Below are positions 1 to 9,282 of a DNA stretch of 64,000 bases, piece by piece (positions within the stretch are counted from its first letter, which is position 1; each line of letters starts with the position of its first letter). The notes beneath the pieces are model-generated. The model searched no databases. It was not told the DNA's origin and was given only the letters and a program-made list of their open reading frames with translations. A program made the translations under genes and the position numbers. The DNA comes from Aurantiacibacter rhizosphaerae (GTDB lineage Bacteria; Pseudomonadota; Alphaproteobacteria; Sphingomonadales; Sphingomonadaceae), in assembly GCF_009807005.1 (NCBI RefSeq), contig NZ_WUBR01000003.1, forward strand, positions 550,294-614,293, read 5' to 3'.

Positions 1-34
1 GCTAGGTGCCCGCCTTCTGCCAAGACAGGCATGC

Positions 35-125
35 GGAGCGGTGGCCGAGTGGTCGAAGGCGCACGCCTGGAAAGTGTGTATACGGTAACCCCGTATCGTG
101 GGTTCGAATCCCACCCGCTCCGCCA
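35..125 (+). tRNA. tRNA-Ser (anticodon GGA), CCA encoded
   Basis: The acceptor arms GGAGCGG (35-41) and CCGCTCC (115-121) pair perfectly. They are followed by the G discriminator at 122 and an encoded CCA at 123-125. The anticodon loop CTGGAAA (67-73) carries GGA at 69-71 on a five-pair stem. The T-loop GGTTCGAATCC and a long class II variable arm, both typical of tRNA-Ser, are visible. This tRNA reads UCC and UCU serine codons. The gene appears complete; no integrase lies next to it. Confidence 0.95.
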
Positions 126-482
126 CTTACCCCAAGACTATCCCGCGATTACTTGGGCACCGCGCAGGCGGGTTTTGAAAAGACCATTGGCGTAGCGGCA
201 CAGTCATTCGCTGACTGGATACCGCGTTTCATGCGCTCGAAATTTCCTGGTGTTGCACGTCTGGTCCGGCCGGTGCGCTATGATGATTTTTGATGTCGCG
301 AGGTTGTCGATTCATTTCTTGAGACGGGCAGGGCGAGTGAGTTTTTTCGCGCCTCGTCTCGATCTTGGGATGAGCTCTCCACTTAAACTGCCTCATTTGC
401 CCTTGTGACCGATGATCGCTACCGATAATTGGTCAGTCCGATTGATGCCGATTGGTATTTGGACGGCTTGGGAGAGTTGAGA
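126..482. other. Intergenic region between tRNA-Ser and esterase gene
   Basis: I see no convincing gene in these 357 bases. A weak hairpin has arms GAGACG (321-326) and CGTCTC (355-360) with a T-run inside the loop, so it is not a classic terminator. GATAAT at 424-429 could be the -10 of the esterase promoter; the match upstream to a -35 is poor. TGGTCAGTCC at 430-439 resembles the TGGTAAGNCCA boxes found elsewhere in the glucuronate locus. An open frame running through the tRNA to 293 has no recognisable protein and is probably fortuitous. Confidence 0.5.
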
Positions 483-2099
483 GTGAAACACCTGTATCGC
501 ATGCTGCCCGCCGCAGCCCCTGCCCTGACGATGGCCCTATCGATTGCCTCGCCCGCAGCCGCGCAAGACCATTCGCCAGAGACGCCAGACGTCTTGGAAA
601 CGAAGAACGGGCCTGTCGATGGCGTGATGCTGGATACAGGTGTGGAGGCCTATCTCGGCATTCCATACGCCGCGCCCCCGGTGCGAGAATTGCGCTGGCG
701 CCCTCCTGCCCCCGTGGAGAGCTGGACCGATGTGCGCCACGCCGATCGGTTCGGCCCGCAATGCATGCAGCCGCTGCGCGGTCCGATGACCAATCAGTAT
801 TCCGGCGCCGAGGTGATGAGCGAGGATTGCCTCTATCTCAATGTCTGGGCCAAGCCTGGGCTGAGCGATGCTCCGGTGATCGTCTATATTCACGGCGGGG
901 CCTTTTTCGTGGGTGCTGCCAGCATGCCGCTGTATAGCGGGCAGCATCTGGCCGAGCATGACGCTGTCGTCGTCAATCTGAACTACAGGCTTGGCGCTCT
1001 TGGCTTTCTTGCCCACCCTGAATTGACGGCGGAATCAGAACAGGGCGCATCGGGTAACTATGGCCTTCTCGATCAGCTTGCGGCGCTGGAATGGGTGAGA
1101 GACAATATCGCCGCGTTTGGCGGTAATCCCGACAACGTGACGATCGTGGGGCAATCGGCAGGTTCGATGTCGGTTCTTGCCCTGCAGGCCAGCCCGCTGG
1201 CGGATGGGCTGTTTCATCGTGCCGTGGGGATGAGCGGGGCGCTGATCGGCGATATGGGCCCGATGGCGATGCCCTCGCTTCCCAAGGCAGAGGCCGACGG
1301 CGTGCGTATCCAAGAAATCTGGAACACCTCCTCGATCAAAGAGATGCGCGGGCTGGCGGCTGATCGCATGCTCGATCTGCCGCGCTCTCCCGGTTCTCCG
1401 CGTGTGGGGCCGAACACCGATGGCTATTTTCTGCCGCAGACGATCCAGCAGACGCTTTCCCAAGGCAAGCAGATCGACGTTCCTCTGATCGTCGGCTTCA
1501 CGCGGGATGAATCATTCGGCGGGTTTGGCCGCGTGGCCGGTCTGGCGGAATATCGTACCAAGGCGCAGGATCGTTTTGGTGACAGGGCGCAGGATTTTCT
1601 CGCGCTGTATCCCGCATCTACCGATGCAGAAGCCAGTGCCCAAGCCGCCCTGGCGGACCGTGACAGCACGATGGCGCTGGGCATGTATGAATGGGCTAGC
1701 CTGCAGCAGGCCAATGGATCGGCCCCCGTCTTCAGCTATGAATTTGCGCAGGCGCACCATTATCCCGAAGGCGTGATGATTGCGGGCCATGATGTTCAGA
1801 ACGCCGGCGCCTATCACACGTCGGAAGTGCCATTCTGGCTCGGCACTTTGGAAAGTTTCAACATTTTCAGGCCGACGCGTGCCTGGAATGAGGACGACAG
1901 GGCGCTCAGCACGGCTATGCAGGCGGCGCTGGTGTCCTTTGCAAAAAGCGGAGATCCCGCGTCCGGCGCGATGAACTGGCCGAAGTTTGACGAAGGCGAT
2001 GCGCGGCTGGTTCTACTGAAGTCGGGCGATATCGGTCTAGCCCCTTGGCCATCGCAGCAGCGGCTGGAATTCTTCCGCAGCCTGAACGGCGGCGGATAA
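483..2099 (+). CDS. Secreted type B carboxylesterase
   Basis: A 538-residue alpha/beta hydrolase of the carboxylesterase type B (pnbA/cholinesterase) family, hydrolysing carboxylic esters. I start it at GTG 483, not the TTG at 429, because GGGAGAG lies just upstream and the product then begins with a good signal peptide ending near ASPAAAQD. Visible landmarks are EDCLYLNVW (about 114-122), the oxyanion-hole HGG (about 137-139), the nucleophile elbow GQSAG with Ser225, and a late GAYHTSEVPF that should hold the catalytic His. Length is normal for the family. It precedes a TonB receptor and a GH2 enzyme, so it may remove ester groups from glucuronides or hemicellulose-type glycans before the glycosidase acts. 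That substrate is an inference; the fold is clear. Confidence 0.88.
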   Translation: MKHLYRMLPAAAPALTMALSIASPAAAQDHSPETPDVLETKNGPVDGVMLDTGVEAYLGIPYAAPPVRELRWRPPAPVESWTDVRHADRFGPQCMQPLRGPMTNQYSGAEVMSEDCLYLNVWAKPGLSDAPVIVYIHGGAFFVGAASMPLYSGQHLAEHDAVVVNLNYRLGALGFLAHPELTAESEQGASGNYGLLDQLAALEWVRDNIAAFGGNPDNVTIVGQSAGSMSVLALQASPLADGLFHRAVGMSGALIGDMGPMAMPSLPKAEADGVRIQEIWNTSSIKEMRGLAADRMLDLPRSPGSPRVGPNTDGYFLPQTIQQTLSQGKQIDVPLIVGFTRDESFGGFGRVAGLAEYRTKAQDRFGDRAQDFLALYPASTDAEASAQAALADRDSTMALGMYEWASLQQANGSAPVFSYEFAQAHHYPEGVMIAGHDVQNAGAYHTSEVPFWLGTLESFNIFRPTRAWNEDDRALSTAMQAALVSFAKSGDPASGAMNWPKFDEGDARLVLLKSGDIGLAPWPSQQRLEFFRSLNGGG

Positions 2100-2129
2100 T
2101 AGCTGCTTCCATGATCAATCAGGCCTAGC

Positions 2130-2293
2130 TGGTAAGACCAAAACGTTGCTTTCTGGCAACAGGTCTGACTTGATCTCGTTCTGGCTACCGTATTGAGGAT
2201 GCCTTCTACCCCGGTTTACCGATGGTTACCGCGGTTTATCCCGCGCCTTTAGAAACATCGCGGCAAGTCCAATTTGCCGTTGTGGTAAGGCCA
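2130..2293. promoter_or_regulatory. Two TGGT-N3-(A/G)CCA boxes and other repeats upstream of the TonB receptor
   Basis: TGGTAAGACCA (2130-2140) and TGGTAAGGCCA (2283-2293) are near-identical, the first a perfect TGGT/ACCA inverted repeat of the kind bound by FadR-type GntR proteins. The second lies directly before TATTAT (2295-2300), a possible -10. Between them GGTTTA or GGTTAC occurs three times (2213, 2224, 2233) around the palindrome ACCGCGGT (2228-2235). Downstream, ATTTGTG (2317-2323) and CACAAAT (2328-2334) form a perfect inverted repeat. Similar TGGTAAG boxes occur before the GntR gene at 10575, which suggests shared control. Confidence 0.5.
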
Positions 2294-2359
2294 ATATTAT
2301 GGCAAATGCGTTGCAAATTTGTGCAAACACAAATGCGTTTACTGCAAGGGAGTGGATTA

Positions 2360-4603
2360 ATGACTCGAACGGCTCGTCCAATTTTGAAGGGCACTGGCTC
2401 GGCTATTGCAACTGCGGGCGTTCTCGCTCTGGCGGCAACGGCTGTTCCGGCCCACGCGCAGGAACAGGTGAGCGAGGAACTGGGCAACACCATCGTCGTG
2501 ACCGCCCAGAAGCGCGAACAGAACGTTCTGGAAGTTCCGGTCGCTGTGACGGCGATTGGCGATAACGTGCTCGAAGCAGCGCAGGTGAATGAATTTGAAG
2601 ACCTTACCAGCGTCTCTCCTTCCCTGACGATCACTGCCGGTGGCAGCCAGGCGGGCCATTCGATCGCCCTGCGCGGCGTCGGCACGGTGGCATTCTCCAC
2701 CGCCGTTGAATCCTCGGTCCTCGTGGTGGTGGACGACGTTGCCCTGCTGCAGGCCGGGCAGGCATTCTCCAGCATCAGCGACCCGCAGCGCGTGGAAATC
2801 CTGCGCGGTCCGCAGGGCACGCTGTTCGGCAAGAACGCGTCTGCCGGTGTGGTAAACATCGTCACCCGCGACCCCACCGACTACTTCACCGGCTATGGAC
2901 AGGTCTCTGTCACCGATGACGAGCAGTATCGCGCCGAGGCCGCGCTCTCCGGCCCGATCAACGATGCTGGCGGTTTCCGCGTCAGCGGCTACTGGTCCGA
3001 CTATGACGGCTATCTCGACAATCTCACCACCGGCTCCACGCTTGGCGGCGAGAACACCTGGGGCGTGCGCGGCAAGCTGCAGCAGGAATATGGCGCTGTC
3101 ACCTTCACCCTGACGGCAGACTATGGCGAAGCCACTGACAGCCTTCTGCCCGACACATACCTGCGCGTTGACCGTGCCAATGGCGCCAATGCGGATTACG
3201 ACCTTACCGGCATCACGCCCGGCAAGGATAACAATGTGGTGCGCAACAATGTTGACCGGTTTGGCGATAGCGACCAGCTGATCGCCTCCTTCAAGGCCGA
3301 TATCGACCTTGGCTTTGCCACGCTGTCCTCGATCACCAGCTACCAGGACTGGCGCTATGATTCGATCAACGATCAGGATGGCACGGCAGACGCGGTGATC
3401 CGCCACGACACCACCTATAATGCAGAGCAGTTCGCGCAGGAAATCCGCCTGACATCGCCCACCGATGGGTTCTTCGATTACATCGTCGGTCTGTATTATT
3501 CCGATGGCACGACGGATCGCTCCTTCATCCGTACGTCCCCCATTCCGCCGCTCAAGCAGAACTGGGATTCTGCGGCCGACACCACCAGCTATGCCGCATT
3601 CGCACAGCTTGGTTTCGATATCTCGGATACCACGATGCTCACCGTGGGTGGCCGCGTGAACCATGAAAAAATCGGCGTGTTCTTCCAGGATAACCGGCCT
3701 GCAACGCCGATCCAGTATTCCGGAAGCGATTCCGAAACCGCTGTTACCGGCAAGATCGCCCTGCAGCAGTTCTTCGACAACGGGCTGATGGCCTTTGCCT
3801 CGATTGCAACCGGCTACAAGGGACAGGCCTACGACGTTTCCTCTGGCTTCGATCAGCGCCGCGCTGACAATCCCATCGCATCCGAAGACAGCATCAATTA
3901 CGAGATTGGTCTGTCCGGTCGTGCCCTGGGTGGTGACGCGCAGTTCCAGCTTGTTGGCTTCTGGACCGATTACGACAATTTCCAGGCCCAGGGCGTGAAC
4001 GCCCAGCTGCTGGCTCCGCAGTTCGAGCTGACGAACGTGGGTAAGCTGCGCACGCGCGGTATCGAGTTCGAGACCTATTACTCGCCTACCGACACCCTCA
4101 CGCTTTTCGGCTCGGCGGCCTATGTCGATGCGCAGATCCGGGAATTCCCCGATGCGCAGTGCTATTTCGGCCAGACCGCAGCAGAGGGCTGTGTGTTCGA
4201 TCCCACGATCAACCAGCCGGTGCAGGATCTTGCTGGCGAACAGCTCGGCAACTCGCCGGACTTCAAGTTCAACATGGGCTTCGATTACTCGCAGCCGATC
4301 AGCCAGAGCATCTCGCTTTTCACCAGGGGTAACTACACCTGGCAGAGCGCGGTGAACTTCTCGCTGTCGCAGAACCCCCGCACAACTCAGGTCTCCTACG
4401 GCATCGCCAACCTCGCAGTTGGCATCGAAGGACCTGAAGACAGCTGGGCATTGTCGGTCTTCGTCAACAATTTGTTCGACAAGGCCTACGCCTCGCGGAT
4501 TATCGACGATACCAACCCGCGCAACGATCCCTTCGTTCTTACCCAGCAGTTGCCGCGCAACTATGAACGCTACTTCGGTGCACGTCTCCGGTTCGGGTTC
4601 TAA
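2360..4603 (+). CDS. TonB-dependent outer-membrane receptor (glucuronide locus)
   Basis: A 747-residue TonB-dependent receptor importing a substrate through the outer membrane with TonB/ExbBD energy. The ATG at 2360 is chosen over the upstream GTG-type start at 2222 because AAGGGAG sits in front of it and the protein then starts with a signal peptide (cleavage near PAHAQE). The TonB-box-like TIVVTAQKRE follows at once, then the plug (EILRGPQGTLFGKNASAGV) and a long beta-barrel ending in the aromatic RLRFGF. It is followed by a strong terminator and then the GH2 gene, and preceded by candidate GntR operators. It is therefore probably the uptake gate for the glucuronic-acid-containing oligosaccharide or glycoside. 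The ligand is inferred from neighbours only. Confidence 0.93.
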   Translation: MTRTARPILKGTGSAIATAGVLALAATAVPAHAQEQVSEELGNTIVVTAQKREQNVLEVPVAVTAIGDNVLEAAQVNEFEDLTSVSPSLTITAGGSQAGHSIALRGVGTVAFSTAVESSVLVVVDDVALLQAGQAFSSISDPQRVEILRGPQGTLFGKNASAGVVNIVTRDPTDYFTGYGQVSVTDDEQYRAEAALSGPINDAGGFRVSGYWSDYDGYLDNLTTGSTLGGENTWGVRGKLQQEYGAVTFTLTADYGEATDSLLPDTYLRVDRANGANADYDLTGITPGKDNNVVRNNVDRFGDSDQLIASFKADIDLGFATLSSITSYQDWRYDSINDQDGTADAVIRHDTTYNAEQFAQEIRLTSPTDGFFDYIVGLYYSDGTTDRSFIRTSPIPPLKQNWDSAADTTSYAAFAQLGFDISDTTMLTVGGRVNHEKIGVFFQDNRPATPIQYSGSDSETAVTGKIALQQFFDNGLMAFASIATGYKGQAYDVSSGFDQRRADNPIASEDSINYEIGLSGRALGGDAQFQLVGFWTDYDNFQAQGVNAQLLAPQFELTNVGKLRTRGIEFETYYSPTDTLTLFGSAAYVDAQIREFPDAQCYFGQTAAEGCVFDPTINQPVQDLAGEQLGNSPDFKFNMGFDYSQPISQSISLFTRGNYTWQSAVNFSLSQNPRTTQVSYGIANLAVGIEGPEDSWALSVFVNNLFDKAYASRIIDDTNPRNDPFVLTQQLPRNYERYFGARLRFGF

Positions 4604-4613
4604 TCTCTCCTCA

Positions 4614-4649
4614 CCCCCGCCCCGCCTTGCGGGTGCGGGGGTTTCCTTT
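4614..4649 (+). terminator. Rho-independent terminator after the TonB receptor
   Basis: The left arm CCCCCGCCCCGC (4614-4625), a three-base loop and the right arm GCGGGTGCGGGGG (4629-4641) form a very GC-rich stem with one bulged base. It is followed by TTTCCTTT. It separates the receptor from the GH2 gene and may lower expression of the downstream genes relative to the receptor. Confidence 0.8.
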
Positions 4650-4703
4650 AGACCGGCCAGCGCGCCGGCATTTGAAGAAAATTCGCACAACAGGAAATTC
4701 TAA

Positions 4704-7430
4704 ATGGTCTGCACAACTGCGCGCCGAGCGCTCGTCGGAATATCCCTCCTTGGGCTGACGATGCCATCATTAGCCGTCGCGCAGGAGGGGCAGGCTGGCG
4801 CGCAATCCGCCACGGCCCAGCAGGACCATTCGACACCGCGCCAGCGGATCGAGCTGAAGGATGGCTGGCAGTTCAACCTCGTCGGTCCCTATGGCGAGCA
4901 GGGCGAGTTTGCTGCGCCCGAAGCGAGCGAGTGGGAAACGGTTTCCGTGCCGCACACGTGGAACCGGGTGGGCTATTACCTTTCGGACCCCGAAACGCAT
5001 ATCAACACGCCTGAGAACATCGAAAAGACGCAGGGCGTCGGATATTATTTCACCCGTTTCGAGGCACCCGAACTCTCCGATGGAGAGCGTGTCTTCCTCG
5101 AATTCGACGCTGTCAGCCGCACGGCAGAGGTATGGCTGAATGGCCAATACCTTGGCGGCCATCGCAACCCGTTCGGCAGGTTCCGCCTGGATGCGACTGA
5201 CCTGATCCGTCCCGGCGCCGCTAACGAACTTTACGTGAAAGCGGACAACACGCAGCCCGCCGAAGGAAACAGCACGGCTGACGTTCTGCCCATGACGGGC
5301 GATTTCTTCGTGCGCGGCGGCATCTATCGCCCGGTAACCCTGGTGGTGACCGAGCCTGTACATTTCGACATGCTAGATCATGGCGGGCCGGGCGTTTACG
5401 CGGCCACCACCAGTCTGTCCGACAACGCCGCCGAAATTGCGCTGAATGGCCGGGTCACGAACTCTTCCGCGTCGCAGGCTCCGGTCACTGTGGTCGCCAG
5501 CCTGCGTGACGCCTCCGGGGCGCAGCTCGCGTCCTGGCAGGACGATGTCGTCATTCCGGCGGGAGAAACGCTGGAAGTGGAGGGAGCCCTGAAGGTTACC
5601 TCTCCGCGCCTGTGGGATGGTCTGAACGATCCCTATCTGCACACGCTCAGTTTCGAGCTGCGCGCTGCTGACGGCACGGTTCTCGACACCGTCGACCAAT
5701 CCTTCGGCATCCGCCAGATGGAACTCGATCCCGAACGCGGGTTCCTGCTGAACGGCCGCCCCTACAGGCTGCTTGGCGCCGGTTTCCACCAGGACACGGA
5801 AGCCACCGACTGGGCCGTCTCGCCAGAGCAGGTGGACGAAAGCCTGCGCATCCTGCTGGACATGGGGGCAAACTCCATCCGGCTTGCGCATTACCAGCAC
5901 GGCACGCCGGTTCACGATCTTGCCGATCGCTATGGCATCGTGCTTTGGGACGAGATCGGCCTTGTCACCGCATGGACGAACGCACGCGATCAGGTGGAGG
6001 CACCTGAGGGCATAGTGGAGAACGCGCGCCAGCAGCTGCGCGACCTTGTGCACCAGAATTACAACCACGCCTCCGTCGCCGTGTGGGGCATCGCCAACGA
6101 GGTGGATTTCGGACCCGGTCGCCCGGATTTCCTCGGCCGTCCGCCCGAAGAGGTGGCCGATCCCATGCCGCTGCTCAACAATCTGGCAGCATTGTCGCGC
6201 GAACTCGATCCGCGCCGCGCCGTCGTCCTCGCCAATTGCTGCGAGGATCGCGGCATGGAAGACGTGCCGGTGGTGGCAGAGGCGGTGGATGCCGTGGGCG
6301 CAAACCGATATTTTGGATGGTATTACGGACAGCCGAACCAGCTTGGCGCGCATCTGGATGACTTGCGCAAAAAGCATCCCGACATCCCTGTGTCGGTCAG
6401 CGAATATGGCGCAGGCGGCGCGCCGAACATGCACACCGATGATCCGCTGGGCGGACCGATCGACATGGCCGGTCGCACCCAGCCCGAGGAATTCCTGACG
6501 TGGTATCACGAGGAAAACTGGCGCCAGATGGCGGACCGCGATTACCTGTGGGGCGTGTGGCTGTGGAACGCCTTCGACTTCGGCACCACCGTTCGTGCCG
6601 AAGGTGACGCGCAGGATATCAACACCAAGGGCATCATCACCTACGACCGCGATATCCGTAAGGATGCCTTCTATTTCTACCGCGCCAATTGGTCTGACGA
6701 ACCCACGGTGCACGTGCAGGGCCGCCGCTATGTCGATCGCGCCTATCCGGTGACCGATGTGCGCGTGAATTCCAATGCGCCGTCCACCACGCTGATCGTC
6801 AATGGGGCGCAACTCGATACCAAGAGCGATTGCGACCAGAACGTGTGCGTCTGGAGCGACGTCACGCTATCGACCGGCGAGAATAACATCGTGGCGCGCG
6901 GCAATTTTGATGGCGATCCGGTCGAGGATGCCATCGTCTGGCAGGTGGATGAGGAGCAGGCCAATGCCTTCCGCATCGATAGCGGCGCAGTGGTTGCCGC
7001 CAATGCCGAGGTGCAGTTCGGATCGGACGATTTCTTCGTCGGCGGCAGCGCCGGCAGCACGGATCAGCGCGGGGGGCGCGGCAGGCAGGCCGTGTTTGCA
7101 GAGATTGCAGGAACCGACAGGCGCGATATCGTCTCCAGCTTCCGCCAGGGCGATTTCAGCTATCGCATTCCTGCCAAGGCAGGGCGTTACCAGGTCACGC
7201 TCACCTTCGTGGAGCTGGACCAGCCAGCCGGTGCGCGGGTGTTCAACGTGGCGGCAAATGGCGAGACCGTATTGTCTTCGTATGACATCGCCCAGCGCGC
7301 CGGTGGCACGTTGAAGACGGTGACCGAGACGTTCGACGTTGTGGCCCAGAACGGCGGCATCGACCTGACCTTCTCGCCCACTGCGGGGCAGGCCCTTGTC
7401 TCGGCCATCGAAATCGTGCCGCAGAGCTAG
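4704..7430 (+). CDS. Secreted glycoside hydrolase family 2 enzyme with C-terminal malectin-like domain
   Basis: A 908-residue retaining beta-glycosidase of GH2. An N-terminal signal peptide (about 1-26, ending SLAVAQ) places it in the periplasm or outside. The sugar-binding jelly roll, Ig-like domain and TIM barrel follow in order. The acid/base Glu466 is in GIANEVDF and the nucleophile Glu567 in VSVSEYGAGG. INTKG (N640-x-K642) matches the N-x-K signature used to recognise beta-glucuronidases, although beta-galactosidases with NNKG have a similar stretch. The last about 170 residues look like a malectin-type carbohydrate-binding module. AGGAAA precedes the ATG. With UxaC, UxuB, ManD and KdgK next door, beta-glucuronidase is the best guess; beta-galactosidase remains possible. 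Confidence 0.88.
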   Translation: MVCTTARRALVGISLLGLTMPSLAVAQEGQAGAQSATAQQDHSTPRQRIELKDGWQFNLVGPYGEQGEFAAPEASEWETVSVPHTWNRVGYYLSDPETHINTPENIEKTQGVGYYFTRFEAPELSDGERVFLEFDAVSRTAEVWLNGQYLGGHRNPFGRFRLDATDLIRPGAANELYVKADNTQPAEGNSTADVLPMTGDFFVRGGIYRPVTLVVTEPVHFDMLDHGGPGVYAATTSLSDNAAEIALNGRVTNSSASQAPVTVVASLRDASGAQLASWQDDVVIPAGETLEVEGALKVTSPRLWDGLNDPYLHTLSFELRAADGTVLDTVDQSFGIRQMELDPERGFLLNGRPYRLLGAGFHQDTEATDWAVSPEQVDESLRILLDMGANSIRLAHYQHGTPVHDLADRYGIVLWDEIGLVTAWTNARDQVEAPEGIVENARQQLRDLVHQNYNHASVAVWGIANEVDFGPGRPDFLGRPPEEVADPMPLLNNLAALSRELDPRRAVVLANCCEDRGMEDVPVVAEAVDAVGANRYFGWYYGQPNQLGAHLDDLRKKHPDIPVSVSEYGAGGAPNMHTDDPLGGPIDMAGRTQPEEFLTWYHEENWRQMADRDYLWGVWLWNAFDFGTTVRAEGDAQDINTKGIITYDRDIRKDAFYFYRANWSDEPTVHVQGRRYVDRAYPVTDVRVNSNAPSTTLIVNGAQLDTKSDCDQNVCVWSDVTLSTGENNIVARGNFDGDPVEDAIVWQVDEEQANAFRIDSGAVVAANAEVQFGSDDFFVGGSAGSTDQRGGRGRQAVFAEIAGTDRRDIVSSFRQGDFSYRIPAKAGRYQVTLTFVELDQPAGARVFNVAANGETVLSSYDIAQRAGGTLKTVTETFDVVAQNGGIDLTFSPTAGQALVSAIEIVPQS

Positions 7431-7438
7431 GACCGCGC

Positions 7439-8320
7439 GTGATACCGCCGGTGGCTGGCAGACGCGAAGTCATCGCCGGTATCGCGGGACTGGCGGCGGC
7501 TGGGTGCACTCCCCACGCGCTGCGCGCGCCAGCCTCGCGCGCGCCGCTCGGCCTTACCCACCTCACCGTCGCGCGCGAACTGGCGGGCGATTACCTTGGG
7601 ACGCTGCGCCGCGTGAGGGCGCTGGGATACACGCGTTTCGGCTTCCCATTGGGTGCCCAATCGCCGCGCCACATTGCGCAGCGCGATCCTGTCGAGGTGG
7701 CTGCCCTGTGCCAGCAGGCCGGGCTTTTGGTCGGAACCGTGCGCCTGGCCTACACCGACGACTATCAGCGGCAGATGCAGATCGCCCGCAGCATCGGCGC
7801 GACCATTGTTGCCCAATCCGCAGCGGACGTTTTTTTCACAGGACCGACCCCCGGCGAGACGACCCGCGCCGCTTTCGAGGAATGGTTGCTCCGCCTCGAA
7901 ACGATGGCAAGGGCGGCGCAGGACGAAGGCGTTCGCCTCGTCTATCACAACCATGACTGGGATCACGTGCCGCTGGACGGCAAGACGCCGCTGGAACTGA
8001 TTGCAGAGCGGTTTGCACCCGGCGAAGTCGATTTTGAGATCGATCTGGGATGGGCAGCGGTAGCCGGTGTCGGCCCTGTGGCGCTGCTGGAAAATCTCGG
8101 CCCCCGCGTGCTTTCGCTCCATCTCAAGGATCTGGATCGTGGCTGCGCCGGCGATGATTGCAGACGCTTCGTCGCGCCGGGTGAGGGCGACCTTGGCTAC
8201 TCGCAACTCATCCCCCGTATCCGGCGCATAACCGATGCGATCGGCTATGTTGAAGTGGACGACCCGGTGGATGGCATGCAGGCAGCGGCCAGTGCCGCGC
8301 GCAACCTTACCTCCAATTAG
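7439..8320 (+). CDS. Sugar phosphate isomerase/epimerase-like TIM-barrel protein with Tat-type signal
   Basis: A 293-residue protein of the xylose-isomerase-like TIM-barrel superfamily (sugar phosphate isomerase/epimerase, IolE/hydroxypyruvate isomerase type). Metal-site style motifs are visible: VYHNHDWD (about 165-172), FEIDLGW (about 199-205) and LSLHLKDLD (about 225-233). The N-terminus contains GRREVIAGIAGLAAAGC, which looks like a twin-arginine leader with a lipobox Cys, so the mature protein is probably periplasmic. It begins with GTG eight bases after the GH2 stop; GTG 7451 is an alternative. An exported epimerase downstream of a secreted glycosidase may process the released sugar, but no substrate can be read from the sequence. 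Confidence 0.72.
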   Translation: MIPPVAGRREVIAGIAGLAAAGCTPHALRAPASRAPLGLTHLTVARELAGDYLGTLRRVRALGYTRFGFPLGAQSPRHIAQRDPVEVAALCQQAGLLVGTVRLAYTDDYQRQMQIARSIGATIVAQSAADVFFTGPTPGETTRAAFEEWLLRLETMARAAQDEGVRLVYHNHDWDHVPLDGKTPLELIAERFAPGEVDFEIDLGWAAVAGVGPVALLENLGPRVLSLHLKDLDRGCAGDDCRRFVAPGEGDLGYSQLIPRIRRITDAIGYVEVDDPVDGMQAAASAARNLTSN

Positions 8321-8341
8321 CTGACGGGTCTTCGGCGTCAG
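8321..8341. terminator. Hairpin between convergent genes (possible bidirectional terminator)
   Basis: CTGACG (8321-8326) and CGTCAG (8336-8341) are perfect inverted repeats with a nine-base loop. They sit between the stop of the isomerase-like gene and the stop codon of kdgK on the other strand. There is no T-tract, so termination strength is uncertain. Confidence 0.4.
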
Positions 8342-9282
8342 TCCTTGGTTGGATAGGGGGCAGCGGCATCCGCTGGCGGGATGGCGCCTGCGCGCATGAT
8401 GGTCCACGCAGCCAGAGCGTTGCCCTGTTGGGCAGCCTTGCGGGGATCGGTACCATTCAGGCGCGCTGAGAGATATCCGGCGTTGAACGCATCGCCTGCG
8501 CCGCTGGTGTCCACCGGGTTCAGGACCGTTTCCGGCGCAAGGATCTCTCCGTCCGGCAGGCGGCAACCTTCGCCGCCAAGCTTCACCACGACCTCGGCGC
8601 AGCCCAAGCCATGCCAATGGTCGGCCACGCCCTGCGCATCGATTGGGCCGCCGATAAGCTTCTCGTCATCAAGTGTAGGCAGGCCATGGGTCGCCACCGC
8701 AATCGCCTTGTCACGCCACAGTGCGGCGGACTGCGCGCTATCCCACAGGTTGGGCCGGTAATTGGCGTCGAAGGCCACCTTGCGCCCGTCCTCCCGCATC
8801 CGCGCGGCGAGCGAGAGCAAGGCATCCTTCCCCGCATCCGGCAGGATAGCGAGGGAAATCAGCGAAAAGGCCAGCATTTCGGCCTGCGCCATCTGCTCAA
8901 TCAGATCGGCGCTGCCGGGGAGGGCGAAAAGCTGGCGCGCTGCGCTGTCGTTTCGCCAGTAGGTAAAGCTGCGTTCCCCCGCCGCATCCAGCGAGATCGC
9001 GTAAAGTCCCGCGCCGCGGCGCGGATCGGTCAGGATGGTGGAGCAATCCAGACCTTGCGTTTCCCATGCGGATCGCAGCCGTTCGCTGAAGGTATCGGCG
9101 CCCAGAGCGGTGGCAAAACCCACGTCGCAGCCGGATCGTGCCATGTGGATGGCCGTATTCAGAGTGTCGCCGCCGTAGCCGAGCCGGTAATCGCTGCCCC
9201 CGGCCTGCCGCAGTTCGACCATGCCTTCGCCAACGAAAATTATGCGGGCATTGGCCAAATCACCAGTTCCACATGCTGCCAT
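8338..9282 (-). CDS. kdgK: 2-dehydro-3-deoxygluconate (KDG) kinase, PfkB family
   Basis: A 314-residue PfkB-type sugar kinase that phosphorylates KDG to KDPG, feeding the Entner-Doudoroff aldolase. The substrate-side motif [17 protein letters not shown] (about 36-52) is typical of KdgK. The C-terminal PfkB signature [12 protein letters not shown] holds the catalytic Asp and the anion hole. The gene overlaps the end of manD by 23 bases, so the two are cotranscribed and probably translationally coupled. A TTG at 9258, just past the manD stop, is an alternative start. No KDPG aldolase gene is present in the window, so that step must be encoded elsewhere. Confidence 0.9.
   Translation of the reverse strand: MAACGTGDLANARIIFVGEGMVELRQAGGSDYRLGYGGDTLNTAIHMARSGCDVGFATALGADTFSERLRSAWETQGLDCSTILTDPRRGAGLYAISLDAAGERSFTYWRNDSAARQLFALPGSADLIEQMAQAEMLAFSLISLAILPDAGKDALLSLAARMREDGRKVAFDANYRPNLWDSAQSAALWRDKAIAVATHGLPTLDDEKLIGGPIDAQGVADHWHGLGCAEVVVKLGGEGCRLPDGEILAPETVLNPVDTSGAGDAFNAGYLSARLNGTDPRKAAQQGNALAAWTIMRAGAIPPADAAAPYPTKD

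Noticed and set aside
6..293. 95-residue frame running through the tRNA gene, considered as an integrase remnant
   Set aside because: It reads through the tRNA, and the part beyond it shows no integrase motif. No repeat of the tRNA 3-prime end was seen that would mark an attachment site.
2357..4690. 777-residue open frame antisense to the TonB receptor
   Set aside because: It mirrors the receptor codon pattern, has no known domain, no ribosome-binding site and no signal; such frames are common opposite GC-rich genes.
5373..6812. 479-residue antisense frame within the GH2 gene
   Set aside because: Shadow of the GH2 coding sequence, which holds both catalytic glutamates in the plus-strand frame.
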